The notes: generated by a model from the letters alone, not told the origin. A DNA stretch of 64,000 bases from Natronococcus occultus SP4 (GCF_000328685.1 NC_019974.1:3587001-3651000); one strand, 5' to 3'. Positions 8,948 through 18,156 are shown, counted from the stretch's first letter. Numbers and translations: made by a program.

Positions 8948-9136
8948 CCCGGTCGACGTACGCTCGATCGGCGTATGTACGTACCCGGTGCGTGTCGGGC
9001 GTCCGACGACGACCGTGCAGCCGGTGATTCCGTGTGCAGTTCGCGGGTCCGGATCGCTCGCTGCCCGCGGATCGACCACCGCACGTCCGAGTCGGGACAC
9101 GCCTGCCGCTCCCGCCCCGGTCGGCGAGGCGCTCGC

Positions 9137-9985
9137 CTACTCGAGCGGGGTCTCGGCCTGGAAGGGACGGGCCTCTCGGCGGTAGGCGGCGTAGGTCGAC
9201 TCCGCCCACTCGCGGACCGTCCGATCGTCGGTGTCGATCAGGATCCGAACGGTCCCGCTGTCGGTGTGGTAGCCACAGATCGCGATCCGATCGTCGAAGA
9301 GGCTGAGCCCGTACTCCGGCAGCCCGTCGTGGACGAGGACGGTGAGGTTTCCGCTCGCGAACATACGCTCGGACCGTTCGGGGTAGGTCCGTCGGATGTA
9401 GCGCGCGACCGACGGGGGGTCGACGACCTCGGTCGTCATCCCGCCGGCGACCTGATCGGTGAGTTCGTCCCGGCAGAGTTCGAACAGGGCCAGCTCGAAA
9501 CCGACGAACCGGAACCGGTCGGTCTCCCGGAGCAGCGATCGGAACCGATTCACCGGGCGGTACGGATCGTCGACGGCGGCGACGGTGACGACCGCCCTCG
9601 AGAGCGACTCGAGGGGAAGCTCCCGGGTCTCGGCCGGAAACCACCGCCAGACGTCCCGCAGCTTCAGTTCGGTCTCGACGCGCTCGAGCAGCTCCCGCAT
9701 CCCCGTCGCGACGAACCCGCCGAGCCGGGTCGTCTCGTACCCCTCGTCGGTCGGTTCGATCCAGCCCCGCTCCTCGAACGCACGCAGCGTGCGACCGACC
9801 GTCGACCGCGAGACGTCGGTCAGATCGCGGAGTTCGGCCCGGGTTCGGGGCCCGTCCGCAAGTGCAGCGAGCGCGACCGTTCGGTGGGGCGATCGCACGA
9901 GATACGCCACGTCGTCGATCGCTTCCGTACTGCTCACCCCCGTTTTCCGTTCGCGGTCGCCGCTCTCGCTCGAGTGTGGGTCCAT
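9137..9985 (-). CDS. Winged-helix transcriptional regulator
   Basis: 282 residues from ATG 9985. The N-terminal ~75 residues form an ArsR/TrmB-like winged helix (SPHRTVALAALADGPRTRAE then LRDLTDVSRSTVGRTLRAFE, with the recognition helix at SRSTVGRTLRAF). The C-terminal ~190 residues form a haloarchaeal sensor domain (FGFELALFELCRDEL-like segment; ERMFASGNLTVLVHDG). Such proteins are cytoplasmic DNA-binding regulators with unknown ligands. It lies upstream of the methyltransferase on the same strand (about 190 nt away) and may regulate it or the adjoining quinone reductase. Confidence 0.8.
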   Translation of the reverse strand: MDPHSSESGDRERKTGVSSTEAIDDVAYLVRSPHRTVALAALADGPRTRAELRDLTDVSRSTVGRTLRAFEERGWIEPTDEGYETTRLGGFVATGMRELLERVETELKLRDVWRWFPAETRELPLESLSRAVVTVAAVDDPYRPVNRFRSLLRETDRFRFVGFELALFELCRDELTDQVAGGMTTEVVDPPSVARYIRRTYPERSERMFASGNLTVLVHDGLPEYGLSLFDDRIAICGYHTDSGTVRILIDTDDRTVREWAESTYAAYRREARPFQAETPLE

Positions 9986-10044
9986 GCCAATCGTACGCAC
10001 GCAGCGGTAATAGTAGTGGGGTCGGTGCGTCGATTCCGACCGAG

Positions 10045-11010
10045 CTACGGCTCGATGACGAGCTTGCCGAACACGCTCTCGTTCATCACGTCCCGTTGGG
10101 CCTGCGCGGCGTCGGCGAGGTCGTAGCTGCGATCGATCTCGATCGTGAGCCGGTCGGTCTCCATGAGGTGGGCGACCCCCCGCAGCGGCACGCGCAGGTC
10201 GGGCGTGTTGAACATGCTCATGAACTGGTAGCTGACGTCCTTCGAGCGGGCCGCGCCGTCGTTCGTGAACGCGGGATCGGGGCTGTTCTCGCCGATCCCG
10301 ACGACCCGTCCGCCCTGGGCCGCGACGTCGGCGTCGAACTGGAGGTAGTCGTCTAGCCGATGATCGAGGATCGCGTCGACGCCCCCGTCGCTTGCCTCGC
10401 GGACGGCGTCGGCGAGGTCCTCGCGGCCGTAGTCGAGCACGACGTCGGCGCCCAGCTCCGCGAGCGCGTCGTGGTACTGCTCGGAGGCGGTCGTCAGAAC
10501 CCGGGCGCTGACGGCGTCAGCGACCTGGACGGCCGCGTGACCGACGCCGCCGGAGCCGCCGTGGACGAGACACGCCTCGGCCGGCTCGAGGTCGGCGTGG
10601 TCGATCAGCGCACGCCAGGCGGTGACGCCGACGACGCCGGCAGCCCCGGCCTCGCTGGCGTCGACGCTGTCGGGGAGGGCGACGACCCGGTCCGTCGGAA
10701 CCGTCGCGTACTCGGCGTAAGAGCCCTGGTACGCTCCGTTCCCGATCCCCGTCCCGTAGACGCGGTCGCCTTCCGTGAACGTCTCGACGTCCTCGCCCGT
10801 CGCGGCGACGGTGCCCGCGACGTCGACCCCCGGCGTGAACGGCGGGCCGACGGATTCGTAAGAGCCATCGCGGAAGTAGGTGTCGACGGGGTTGACGCCC
10901 GCCGCCTCGACCTCGACGAGCAGCTCCCCGGTTTCTGGTTCGGGTCGGTCGACCTCTTCGACCTGCAGTACGTCCGGACCGCCGTACTCCGAGAGTCGTA
11001 CAGCGCGCAT
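10045..11010 (-). CDS. Zinc-independent NADPH:quinone oxidoreductase (MDR family)
   Basis: 321 residues from ATG 11010 (MRAVRLSEYGGPDVLQVEEV), the classic start of a quinone oxidoreductase/crystallin-type medium-chain reductase. The N-terminal GroES-like domain shows AAGVNPVDTYFRDG. The Rossmann nucleotide motif is VHGGSGGVGHAAVQVADA, and LGADVVLDYGRED follows. It is expected to reduce quinones or enones using NADPH in the cytoplasm. The 25-residue upstream ORF extension has no family similarity. Stop at 10045 is 60 nt from the HTH regulator start. Confidence 0.88.
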   Translation of the reverse strand: MRAVRLSEYGGPDVLQVEEVDRPEPETGELLVEVEAAGVNPVDTYFRDGSYESVGPPFTPGVDVAGTVAATGEDVETFTEGDRVYGTGIGNGAYQGSYAEYATVPTDRVVALPDSVDASEAGAAGVVGVTAWRALIDHADLEPAEACLVHGGSGGVGHAAVQVADAVSARVLTTASEQYHDALAELGADVVLDYGREDLADAVREASDGGVDAILDHRLDDYLQFDADVAAQGGRVVGIGENSPDPAFTNDGAARSKDVSYQFMSMFNTPDLRVPLRGVAHLMETDRLTIEIDRSYDLADAAQAQRDVMNESVFGKLVIEP

Positions 11011-11195
11011 GACGTACGGGGACACGAAGCGTACCGCCATAAACGTGGAGATCGACCGCGGCGGTTGCCGGTGGAAAATCATCATTTTGAAACCGTCGAA
11101 CCCCTTGTCGGCACTCGGTTCCGGCGAATCCGATCGGTCGTCGACCGCCGAGGACGGCCCGCGTCGGCAGCGACCTGCCCGCGAGTGACGCCCCG

Positions 11196-11369
11196 ATGAT
11201 CGAACTCCAGTGGCTCGTCGGCGCCGTGATCGTCGTTCCGCTGGGAGCCGCGGTGCTCTCGGTGCTGGCCGACGCCCGGCTCGAGGACGTCGGCTGGCCG
11301 ATCGCCGCGGCGTCGCTGTCGGTGACGTTCGTCCTCGCGGTCGCGCTGGTGGTGGCGCTGACGCTGTGA
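11196..11369 (+). CDS. Small two-TM membrane protein (57 aa)
   Basis: A short gene starting MIELQWLVGAVIVVPLGAAV and ending ALVVALTL. Two hydrophobic helices (residues about 5-25 and 35-57) flank an acidic loop ADARLEDVGW. Third codon positions are strongly G/C, as in real genes here, and the stop at 11369 abuts the convergent aminotransferase stop at 11371. No family is recognised; it is an integral membrane micro-protein of unknown role. Confidence 0.6.
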   Translation: MIELQWLVGAVIVVPLGAAVLSVLADARLEDVGWPIAAASLSVTFVLAVALVVALTL

Positions 11370-11370
11370 G

Positions 11371-12492
11371 TCAGCGCACGGCCCGCGTCGCGTCGCCGAT
11401 GATCTCGAGGGCCTCCTTCAGCTCCTCCGTACTCGTCGCGTAGGAAAGGCGGGCGTACCCCTCACCGTTCGCGCCGAAGGCGTCGCCGGGGACGACGACC
11501 ACGTCGCGGTCCAGCACCTCCTCACACCAGCCCTCGGGGACCTTCGGCATGACGTAGAACGCTCCGGACGGCGTGGGAACCTCGAGACCCGCGTCCTCGA
11601 GGCCGTCGACGACCAGATCACGGCGCTCTTCGAAGGCCGAGACCATCTCCTCGACGGGCTCCTGGGGACCCGTCAGCGCGGCCTCGGCGGCGTACTGGGC
11701 AGGCGCGGAGGCGCAGGCCTGGGCGTACTGGTGGACCCGCAGCATCCGTTCGATCCGACGATTGGAGCCCAGGACCCAGCCAAGCCGCCAGCCCGTCATC
11801 GAGTACGTCTTCGAGCAGGCGCTGACGACGACGACGTTGTCGGTCTCGGCGAACTTCAGCGGCGAGTGGTGCTCGCCCTCGAAGACGATCCGTTCGTAGA
11901 CCTCGTCGGAGAGACAGAGGACGTCGTGCTCGTCGGCGATACGGGCGAACTCGCGCATATCGGCCTCGCTCTGGACCGCGCCCGTCGGGTTCGCGGGGCT
12001 GTTGACGACGAACGCCGCGGTCTCGTCGGTGATCGCGTCCTCGACGGTCGCGGGGTCGAGCGTCAGGTCGTCCCGAAGCCCGACGGGTTTCGGCGTCCCG
12101 CCCGCGATGTTCGTCAGCGCGTCGTAGGAGACGAATCCGGGATCGGGGAAGATCACTTCCTCGCCGGGGTCGACGTGGGCCTCGAGGGCGAGGTGCAGGG
12201 CCTCGCTCCCCCCCGACGTGGCGATGATATCGGCGGGGTCGACGCCGATCCCGTAGTCCCGGTCGTACTTCGCCGCAATCGCCTCGCGGAGCGACTGCGT
12301 TCCCTTGTTCGAGGTGTAGGCGTCCGTCCGCCCGGCCTCGATCGCCTCCATCGCCCCGCGGCGGGCGTGGGCCGGCGTCGGGAAATCCGGCTGGCCGATG
12401 CCGAGGTTGATCGCGTCCTCGCCGGCGGCCTCGAACACTTCGCGGATACCGCTGATCGACACCTGCTCGACCCGGGCTGCAAACTCGGTCAT
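11371..12492 (-). CDS. PLP-dependent class I/II aminotransferase
   Basis: 373 residues from ATG 12492 (MTEFAARVEQVSISGIREVF). Fold-type I features: INLGIGQPDFPTPAHARRGA, DAYTSNKGTQSLREAIA, the AANPTGA-like VVNSPANPTGAV, the Asp-Tyr pair in LCLSDEVYERIVFEG, the Schiff-base lysine in VSACSKTYSMTGWRLG, and the substrate-carboxylate Arg near GYARLSYA. It transfers an amino group from aspartate, an aromatic or another amino acid to 2-oxoglutarate. The specificity cannot be told. It diverges from the USP gene at 12659. Confidence 0.9.
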   Translation of the reverse strand: MTEFAARVEQVSISGIREVFEAAGEDAINLGIGQPDFPTPAHARRGAMEAIEAGRTDAYTSNKGTQSLREAIAAKYDRDYGIGVDPADIIATSGGSEALHLALEAHVDPGEEVIFPDPGFVSYDALTNIAGGTPKPVGLRDDLTLDPATVEDAITDETAAFVVNSPANPTGAVQSEADMREFARIADEHDVLCLSDEVYERIVFEGEHHSPLKFAETDNVVVVSACSKTYSMTGWRLGWVLGSNRRIERMLRVHQYAQACASAPAQYAAEAALTGPQEPVEEMVSAFEERRDLVVDGLEDAGLEVPTPSGAFYVMPKVPEGWCEEVLDRDVVVVPGDAFGANGEGYARLSYATSTEELKEALEIIGDATRAVR

Positions 12493-12658
12493 AGCTACAC
12501 CGGTGTTGGCGATCCCGATAACTCTTGATGTGTTACCGCCTCGCTCCCCCTCGGACGAGCGTCGATGGCGCGTCGACCACGAGGTGACGACGCCCGCGAT
12601 CGACGGCGTCGACCAGGGCAAACCGTTAGGTCCGCGAGCGTAGTAGCGGCCGTAACGG

Positions 12659-13117
12659 ATGTCCCCGTCCGACGACTCCCCCGCGCCGATCCGCTCGATC
12701 CTCGCGCCGACCGACGGGAGCGACGCCGCCACGGCCGCCCTCGAGCGCGCGCTGGAGCTCGCCGCGTCGCTCGAGGCGACCGTTCACGTGCTCTCGGTCG
12801 TCGACACGACGTCGAACCCCATGCAGTTCGGCGTCTCGGAGGTTGCCGACCTCGACCGGACAGCAACGGAACTCGTCGAGGACGTCGCCGACGCCTGCGA
12901 CGACGGGCCGATTCCTGCGATCGAGGGTGCGGTCCGCCGAGGTCGTCCGGCGCCGACGATCCTCGACTACGCCGCGGAGAACGGGATCGACCTGCTCGTC
13001 GTCGGACGGACGGGACGGGGCGTCGTCGCGAAGACGCTGCTCGGCAGCACTGCCGACCGACTGGTCCGACAGGCACCGATTCCGGTCGTCGTCGTTCCCG
13101 ACGGCGGGGCCGAGTAG
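12659..13117 (+). CDS. Universal stress protein, single domain
   Basis: 152 residues with one UspA domain. The fold start SILAPTDGSDAATAALERAL and the complete ATP-binding motif G-2x-G-9x-G-(S/T), seen in VVGRTGRGVVAKTLLGSTAD, are both present. It is therefore predicted to be an ATP-binding USP of the cytoplasm. The gene is first of a 13-kb cluster of USP genes and is followed by the DUF2267 gene after 83 nt. Confidence 0.9.
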   Translation: MSPSDDSPAPIRSILAPTDGSDAATAALERALELAASLEATVHVLSVVDTTSNPMQFGVSEVADLDRTATELVEDVADACDDGPIPAIEGAVRRGRPAPTILDYAAENGIDLLVVGRTGRGVVAKTLLGSTADRLVRQAPIPVVVVPDGGAE

Positions 13118-13200
13118 TTTTATCCCGCTTCGCGGTGTACTGTCGGCGGATCGACACCTCGGGCGTTCAGCTCGAGGAACCGTCGTCAGCCCGTCAGAGT

Positions 13201-13590
13201 ATGAACTACAAGGAATTCATCGGACAGGTCCAGCACAGACTCGAGTACGCACAGTTCGGCCAGGCCGTCCGGGCGACGCGGGCGGTGTTGACGACGCTCG
13301 GCGAGCGGCTCCCGGAAGGGGAGGCGACCGATCTCGCCAGCCCGCTGCCGATGGAGATCGACCGCTACCTGTCGGCGGCCCAGCACGGCCAGCGGTTCGA
13401 CTACCAGGAGTTTCTCGATCGGGTCGCCGAACGCGAGGGCGTCGATCGTGCCGACGCCAACTACCACGCCCAGCAGCTGATGGTCGTCGTCGCCGAGGAC
13501 GTCCCCCCAGGTAACATCGAGAAGGTCCGCAACAACTTGCCCGAGGAGTTCGACCCGCTGTTCGAACTGGTCGATGCCGCCGAGGAGTGA
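13201..13590 (+). CDS. DUF2267 domain protein
   Basis: 129 residues starting MNYKEFIGQVQHRLEYAQFG. The pattern matches DUF2267, including RATRAVLTTLGERLPEGEA and LASPLPMEIDRYL, then YQEFLDRVAEREGVD. The function is unknown. Related bacterial and archaeal genes often sit near stress and USP genes, as here, immediately downstream of a USP. It is a soluble helical protein. Confidence 0.85.
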   Translation: MNYKEFIGQVQHRLEYAQFGQAVRATRAVLTTLGERLPEGEATDLASPLPMEIDRYLSAAQHGQRFDYQEFLDRVAEREGVDRADANYHAQQLMVVVAEDVPPGNIEKVRNNLPEEFDPLFELVDAAEE

Positions 13591-13724
13591 CCGAGACGCC
13601 GCTGGAGGCCGGCTTCCGCGTCTGCGAGCGCCGTGACTGGACCGTCGGAGGGCTGCCCGTCGAGATCGTTCTGTGTCGGCCGCAGGGACGGGAGGAAGCG
13701 GACGTCAGGCGGGTGCCCCCCTGA
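13587..13724 (+). CDS. Possible coupled small protein (45 aa)
   Basis: A GTG at 13587 overlaps the DUF2267 stop (GTGA) and opens a 45-codon frame, MTETPLEAGFRVCERRDWTV then GGLPVEIVLCRPQGREE. Third codon positions are heavily G/C, as in real genes here, and two cysteines are present. The overlap suggests translational coupling to DUF2267. Its end overlaps the convergent USP gene by 20 nt, which weakens the case. No homologue recognised. Confidence 0.4.
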   Translation: MTETPLEAGFRVCERRDWTVGGLPVEIVLCRPQGREEADVRRVPP

Positions 13725-14580
13725 CCAGCGTAACCGTCACCGGCGAGCGGCGGGCGACCCGCTCGGCGACCGACCCCGTGAACAGCCGCGCCGCGAGCGA
13801 GCGCCCGTGGCTGCCCATGACGAGCTGGTCGTATTCGTCGGCCCGATCGACGATCTCAGTCGCCGGCGAACCGGGGGCGGTTTCGGTCTCGATCGTCGCG
13901 TCGCGCCCGCCGGCAAGCGCTGTCGCCGACTCGAGGATCTCCTCGGCGCGGCGCTGGCGGTCCTCGAGGATCGGCTCGAGGTAGGTTCCGTGAACCTCCG
14001 CTCGGGGCCGATCGAACGGCAGGTCGAGCGCGTAGACGGCGGTGTAGTCGGCGTCGGGAAACGTCTCGAGGGCGTACGCGAGCGCCGCCTCGGCCTGCTC
14101 GGAGCCGTCGAGGGGAACCAGGATCTCGCCGGGAAGGTCGCGCTCGGCGAGCGCCGCCGTCGGCTCGGGAACGACCGTCGTCGAGACCGGCGCCCGGCGG
14201 ATGACCGCCTCGCTCACGCGGCCGAGAAACGGGCGCGTGATGGGCGATTCGCCGTGGCTCCCGAGGACGACGTGGTCGACGTCCTCCTCGTCGGCGACCG
14301 CAAGGATCTCGGTGTGGGGCGTCCCCGTTCGGAGGACGGTCCGCAGCTCGCGGCCACGGTCGTCGGCGCGCTCGGTTGCGCGTTCGAGAGTCCGCTCGCC
14401 GCGCTCGGTCGCCCGTTCGAGGGGTGATTCGGCCGATCCGACGGTCGCGGCGTGATCGTGGCTGGGGTCGGCGACGAACAGGGCGATCGGCACAGCGTCG
14501 GGAAACGACGCGAAGCAGTACTCGAGGCCGGCGAATCCCCGGTCCGATCCGTCGACGGGGACGAGAACAGTTGTTGGCAT
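13705..14580 (-). CDS. Tandem universal stress protein (two Usp domains)
   Basis: 291 residues. Domain 1 starts TTVLVPVDGSDRGFAGLEYC; its motif VVLGSHGESPITRPFLGRVS has Arg where the last Ser/Thr is expected. Domain 2 starts EILVPLDGSEQAEAALAYAL and carries the complete motif VMGSHGRSLAARLFTGSVAE. So one domain is canonical for ATP binding and the other degenerate, a pattern shared by all four tandem USPs here. It converges on the DUF2267 unit. Confidence 0.9.
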   Translation of the reverse strand: MPTTVLVPVDGSDRGFAGLEYCFASFPDAVPIALFVADPSHDHAATVGSAESPLERATERGERTLERATERADDRGRELRTVLRTGTPHTEILAVADEEDVDHVVLGSHGESPITRPFLGRVSEAVIRRAPVSTTVVPEPTAALAERDLPGEILVPLDGSEQAEAALAYALETFPDADYTAVYALDLPFDRPRAEVHGTYLEPILEDRQRRAEEILESATALAGGRDATIETETAPGSPATEIVDRADEYDQLVMGSHGRSLAARLFTGSVAERVARRSPVTVTLVRGAPA

Positions 14581-14813
14581 ACGATGTGGAAAGCGAGCGT
14601 CGCCCGCTCGGGTCGGCGTCCCACGCCGACGATCATAAAACGATCCGGGTGTGTCATCGGCGCGGCGATCCGACGGGCTCGAGGTCGAACCGAACCCGTC
14701 GCCGTTCGAGACGGTCGATCTGCGCCGAGGACGGACGGACGGACCGATCCCCCGCCGTCCGTTCGCGTGAGCGACAACGGCGGAACTATGTGGATCCGGA
14801 CCCGTGTCCGGGT

Positions 14814-15563
14814 ATGGAGCTCGGGCTCACCGTCGGTGACTCACTCGAGCGTGCCGAGCGAACGATCGAGGGGTTCGACCTGATCGAGCTGTCGATCGGC
14901 GAGGGAGCGGATCCGAACGAGTTCGACGTCGACCGCCTCGAGCGAGTCCTCGACGAGGCGGACGCCGATCTCTGCGTGCACCTTCCGTTCAAGCAGGTCG
15001 TCGTGACCCCGGTCGAAGGGATCAACGACGCGATCCTCGAGTATCAGCGGGAGCTGCTCGAGTGGGCGGGGTCCGTCGGCGCCCGAAAGGCGGTGCTCCA
15101 CGGAACGGCGCGAAACCCCCACGACACCGACCTCCGACCCGTGTTCGCCGACCAGCTAGCGGCGATCGCCGACGCCGGAGCCGACGCGGGCGTCGAACTC
15201 GTCGTCGAGAACGTCGGTCACCAGAAGCGCGGCCTGCCGCTGTCGGTGCTTGGCGACCTGGCCCGGGAGACCGAAACGTCGGTCTGTTTCGACGTCGGTC
15301 ACGCCTACATGGAGGACGGTGACGACGGCGTCGAGCGCTTCCTCTCGGGGTACGGCGACCTCGTCAGCCACCTCCACGTCCACGACGCCCGGAGCCGCGG
15401 CGACACCCACCTGCCGCTTGGGGCCGGCGAGATCGACTACGGGATCGTCGCCGACCGCCTCGAGGAGTTCGACGGCACCGTCGCGATCGAGGTCTTTACC
15501 GACGATACCGCCCTGCTGTCCGACACCGCAGAACGGACTCGCAGCTGGCTCGCGGACGGCTGA
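14814..15563 (+). CDS. Xylose isomerase-like TIM-barrel protein (sugar phosphate isomerase/epimerase family)
   Basis: 249 residues from ATG 14814 (MELGLTVGDSLERAERTIEG). AP-endonuclease family 2 features include the metal-ligand segments ADLCVHLPFKQ, VELVVENVGHQ (Glu), SVCFDVGHAYMED (Asp-x-x-His) and VSHLHVHDARSRGDTHLPLG, and a final IAIEVF-like Glu segment (VAIEVFTDD). It should bind divalent metal and isomerise or epimerise a small sugar-like molecule; the substrate is unknown. The longer ORF upstream is arginine-rich and not coding. Confidence 0.85.
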   Translation: MELGLTVGDSLERAERTIEGFDLIELSIGEGADPNEFDVDRLERVLDEADADLCVHLPFKQVVVTPVEGINDAILEYQRELLEWAGSVGARKAVLHGTARNPHDTDLRPVFADQLAAIADAGADAGVELVVENVGHQKRGLPLSVLGDLARETETSVCFDVGHAYMEDGDDGVERFLSGYGDLVSHLHVHDARSRGDTHLPLGAGEIDYGIVADRLEEFDGTVAIEVFTDDTALLSDTAERTRSWLADG

Positions 15564-15626
15564 GCCGAGACTCGCCGGAAACTCGAACGATAGTTTGAAC
15601 AGTTCAAGGAGCGAACAGTCGCGACG

Positions 15627-16037
15627 ATGACCGCCCGAAGCGACTCGAGCGCCCTCCTCTTGCTCGCCGGAAGCCTGCTCGCGGTCGCGCTCGTTTACGG
15701 CGTGTTGGTACCGAGCGACGTCCTCGGCGGCGACGGCTCGCAGGCGGTGCTGTACGTCGTCGTCGGCTGGGTGCCGTTCACGCTCGTCTTCTACGCGCTG
15801 GGACGCGGGTTCTCCTCACCTGAGGCGCTGCCGAGCATGCGCAGCGCCGACGCCGGGCTCGCGCTCGTACTCGTCTTGCTCCTGCTCAGCCTCGGCCTCG
15901 AGGCCTGGGGGATCTCCCCCGAACAGCTGCCGGAGGCGTACGTCCTGCAGGCGATCGGGATCTTCGTCGGCCTCGCGCTGTTCGGCTGGGGGATCGGCCG
16001 TCGCTCGCGGGCGATCGGTCAGCGGGCCGACTCCTGA
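15627..16037 (+). CDS. Four-TM membrane protein, hypothetical (136 aa)
   Basis: Starts MTARSDSSALLLLAGSLLAV. Four hydrophobic helices are visible, at about residues 8-28, 40-60, 75-93 and 106-124, ending in the basic tail GRRSRAIGQRADS. No known family. Its last 19 nt overlap the end of the convergent USP gene at 16019, so the two transcripts meet tail to tail. Confidence 0.7.
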   Translation: MTARSDSSALLLLAGSLLAVALVYGVLVPSDVLGGDGSQAVLYVVVGWVPFTLVFYALGRGFSSPEALPSMRSADAGLALVLVLLLLSLGLEAWGISPEQLPEAYVLQAIGIFVGLALFGWGIGRRSRAIGQRADS

Positions 16038-16465
16038 TCCTCGCCGACGACGAGGACGTCGACGTCGCCCTCTCTGATGACGCCGTCGGTGACGCTGCCC
16101 AGCATCATCCGGCTGACCCCGCCCCGTCCCCGGGTTCCCATGACGACGGCGTCCGCGTCGACCTCGTCGACGCAGGTCAGCAGCTCCCGGACCGGGACGC
16201 CCTCGCGGATTTCGGCGTCGACGGTGAGACCGCGCTCGCGGGCCCGTTCGGCGATCTGTGCGACGAACTCCTCGGCCCGCTCGGCGAACGCCCCGGCGGC
16301 GCTGGCGTCGTCACCGGGGAGCCGAACGGAACCCAGCGGTCCCTGCTCGACGACACAGACGACGTGGACTGCGGCGTCGGTTGTCTCCGCGAGGTCGAAC
16401 GCCCGCTCGGCGGCGTCCTCGGCGTACTCGCTGCCGTCAGTGGGGACCAGAATCCGATCGTACAT
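16019..16465 (-). CDS. Universal stress protein, single domain
   Basis: 148 residues. Start MYDRILVPTDGSEYAEDAAE and canonical ATP motif VMGTRGRGGVSRMMLGSVTD. Standard single-domain UspA-type protein. It lies upstream of the UbiB gene in a head-to-head-free arrangement (same strand, 84 nt from the UbiB stop), so it may be transcribed downstream of it. Confidence 0.9.
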   Translation of the reverse strand: MYDRILVPTDGSEYAEDAAERAFDLAETTDAAVHVVCVVEQGPLGSVRLPGDDASAAGAFAERAEEFVAQIAERARERGLTVDAEIREGVPVRELLTCVDEVDADAVVMGTRGRGGVSRMMLGSVTDGVIREGDVDVLVVGEDQESAR

Positions 16466-16549
16466 GCCCGTCCGTTCTCCCGCGGGGTGGATAAGTCCGG
16501 GTGGCGTCGGCGAGCACCGAGAACCGCGAGCGAGCCGTCGACCCGGGAC

Positions 16550-18118
16550 TCACCGCCGCGCCCGAACGTACTGGACGGTCGCGACGACCGCGGCGAGCAA
16601 CGACGGGAGCTCGTAGGGCTGGGTGTGCAGCGTCAACACTGCTGTCGCGACGAACAGCGCGCCCGCGAGGACGGCGTACCCGACCGCGGGATCGCTCCCG
16701 CTGGGTGGATCGACGGGGTCGGTCCTGACGACGAGTTCGCCCCGCTCGAGCTGTCCGAAGACGGAATCGAACCGGGCCGGTGCCCGTGCGAGGACGGGCG
16801 CCGACTCCCGCAGGTCGGTTCGGGTCTCTGCGAGCAGCGCCTCGAGTTCGCTCTCGATGAACCCGTGGTCGACGAGAAACGACCGCGTCGCCCCGAGAAA
16901 GTCGAACTCGGGGTCGAGGCTCCGACAGACCCCCTCGCCGACGGTGCCGGCTCTGACGAGCAACATCACGTTCGGCGGAATCCGAAACGGAAAGTCCTGC
17001 AGCATCGACAGCAGTTCGGTGATGATCGCCCGCCAGGTGATCTCCGAGCGGCCCTCGAGATTCTCGATCACCAGCTCGAGGACGCGACGAACGGCGGTGC
17101 GGTCGACGGTCGGCTCGAGCACCTCGAGCGCGATGAGCGTGTTCAACAGGCCGTCGACGTCCCGGCGGACGAGCGTGCGATACAGGTTCGTGATGTCCTC
17201 TTGCTCCTGGGACGTGAGCCGCTGGCTCATCCCGTAGTCGTAGATGACGAGCCGCCCGCCGTCGGTCACCGCGAGGTTCCCCGGGTGTGGATCGGCGTGG
17301 AACACGCCGTCGACCAGCCCCATCTTCAGGTAGGTCCGGGCGATCAGGGTGGCCATCTCGGTCCGCCCGACGCCGACCGCCTCGAGGGCGTCCTCGTCGG
17401 TGATCTTCCGTCCCTCGACGTACTCCATGGCGATCACGCGGTCGGAGCAGAGCTCCGCGTGGGGTTCGGGGATGACGACCCGATCGTCGTCGGCGAAGTT
17501 GTCGCCGATCTCGGCCATGATCGCTGCCTCGCGCTCGAAGTCCAGCTCCTCGAGGATGATCTCCTCGAAGTCGTCGGCGACGTTCTCCAGCGAGTAGCGC
17601 TGGCGCTCGTCGGCGAACGTCGCGATCAGCGGGACGATCCCCCTGATGACCCGCAGGTCGCGCTCGATCATCGAGACCAGCCCCGGACGACGGACCTTCA
17701 GCGCGATCCGCTCGCCCTCGTACTCGGCGGTGTAGACGAACGCGAGCGAGCCGCCCGCGACGGGCTCGGCCGTTTCGAGGTCGAGCACCTCGCCGAGTTC
17801 GTCCTCGAGGACGGCCTCGGGATCGCCGCCGACGTCCTCGGGGACCTCGTTTTGCAGGGTCGCGAACGCCTCGACGTACGTCGGGGGGACGACGTCCGGG
17901 CGCGTCGACAGCACCTGGCCGACCTTGATGAACGCGGGGCCGAGATCGAGCATCGTCTCGGTGAGCCGCTCGGCCCGCTCGCGGTGGGTCGCCGTCGACA
18001 CCCGACGGGGCGGGCCAAAGAGGAGGAACCGCCGTCGATCCCGGAGCAGGGCGATCGCGACGGGGAGAAATCGGAGCAGGACCTGTATGTACCGCAGATA
18101 GTAGCCGTAGCCGGTCAT
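16550..18118 (-). CDS. ABC1/UbiB/AarF family atypical kinase
   Basis: 522 residues. The family hallmark KxGQ helix is present (LGPAFIKVGQVLSTRPDVVP), with the nucleotide-binding region GGSLAFVYTAEYEGERIALK, catalytic HADPHPGNL and YDYGM (DFG-equivalent). The C-terminus has two hydrophobic helices (YAVLAGALFVATAVLTL and LLAAVVATVQYV), so it is membrane-anchored. Homologues support ubiquinone or menaquinone synthesis or lipid homeostasis as ATPases. A 13-codon ORF overlaps its start by ATGA. Its name in other genomes is often ubiB/aarF. Confidence 0.9.
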   Translation of the reverse strand: MTGYGYYLRYIQVLLRFLPVAIALLRDRRRFLLFGPPRRVSTATHRERAERLTETMLDLGPAFIKVGQVLSTRPDVVPPTYVEAFATLQNEVPEDVGGDPEAVLEDELGEVLDLETAEPVAGGSLAFVYTAEYEGERIALKVRRPGLVSMIERDLRVIRGIVPLIATFADERQRYSLENVADDFEEIILEELDFEREAAIMAEIGDNFADDDRVVIPEPHAELCSDRVIAMEYVEGRKITDEDALEAVGVGRTEMATLIARTYLKMGLVDGVFHADPHPGNLAVTDGGRLVIYDYGMSQRLTSQEQEDITNLYRTLVRRDVDGLLNTLIALEVLEPTVDRTAVRRVLELVIENLEGRSEITWRAIITELLSMLQDFPFRIPPNVMLLVRAGTVGEGVCRSLDPEFDFLGATRSFLVDHGFIESELEALLAETRTDLRESAPVLARAPARFDSVFGQLERGELVVRTDPVDPPSGSDPAVGYAVLAGALFVATAVLTLHTQPYELPSLLAAVVATVQYVRARR

Positions 18119-18156
18119 CGCTCGAGCGCGCCGTCGACGATCGTCTCGCTGTCCAT
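18115..18156 (-). CDS. 13-codon upstream ORF coupled to the UbiB-family gene
   Basis: ATG 18156 opens MDSETIVDGALER followed by TGA at 18117-18115, which overlaps the UbiB start as ATGA. A TATA-like tgtatttgtag on this strand lies at about 18181-18188, 25-31 nt upstream, so transcription would start at or near this ATG (leaderless). The UbiB ORF would then be reached by translational coupling. It could be a leader peptide or a vestigial N-terminus; no homologue known. Confidence 0.4.
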   Translation of the reverse strand: MDSETIVDGALER

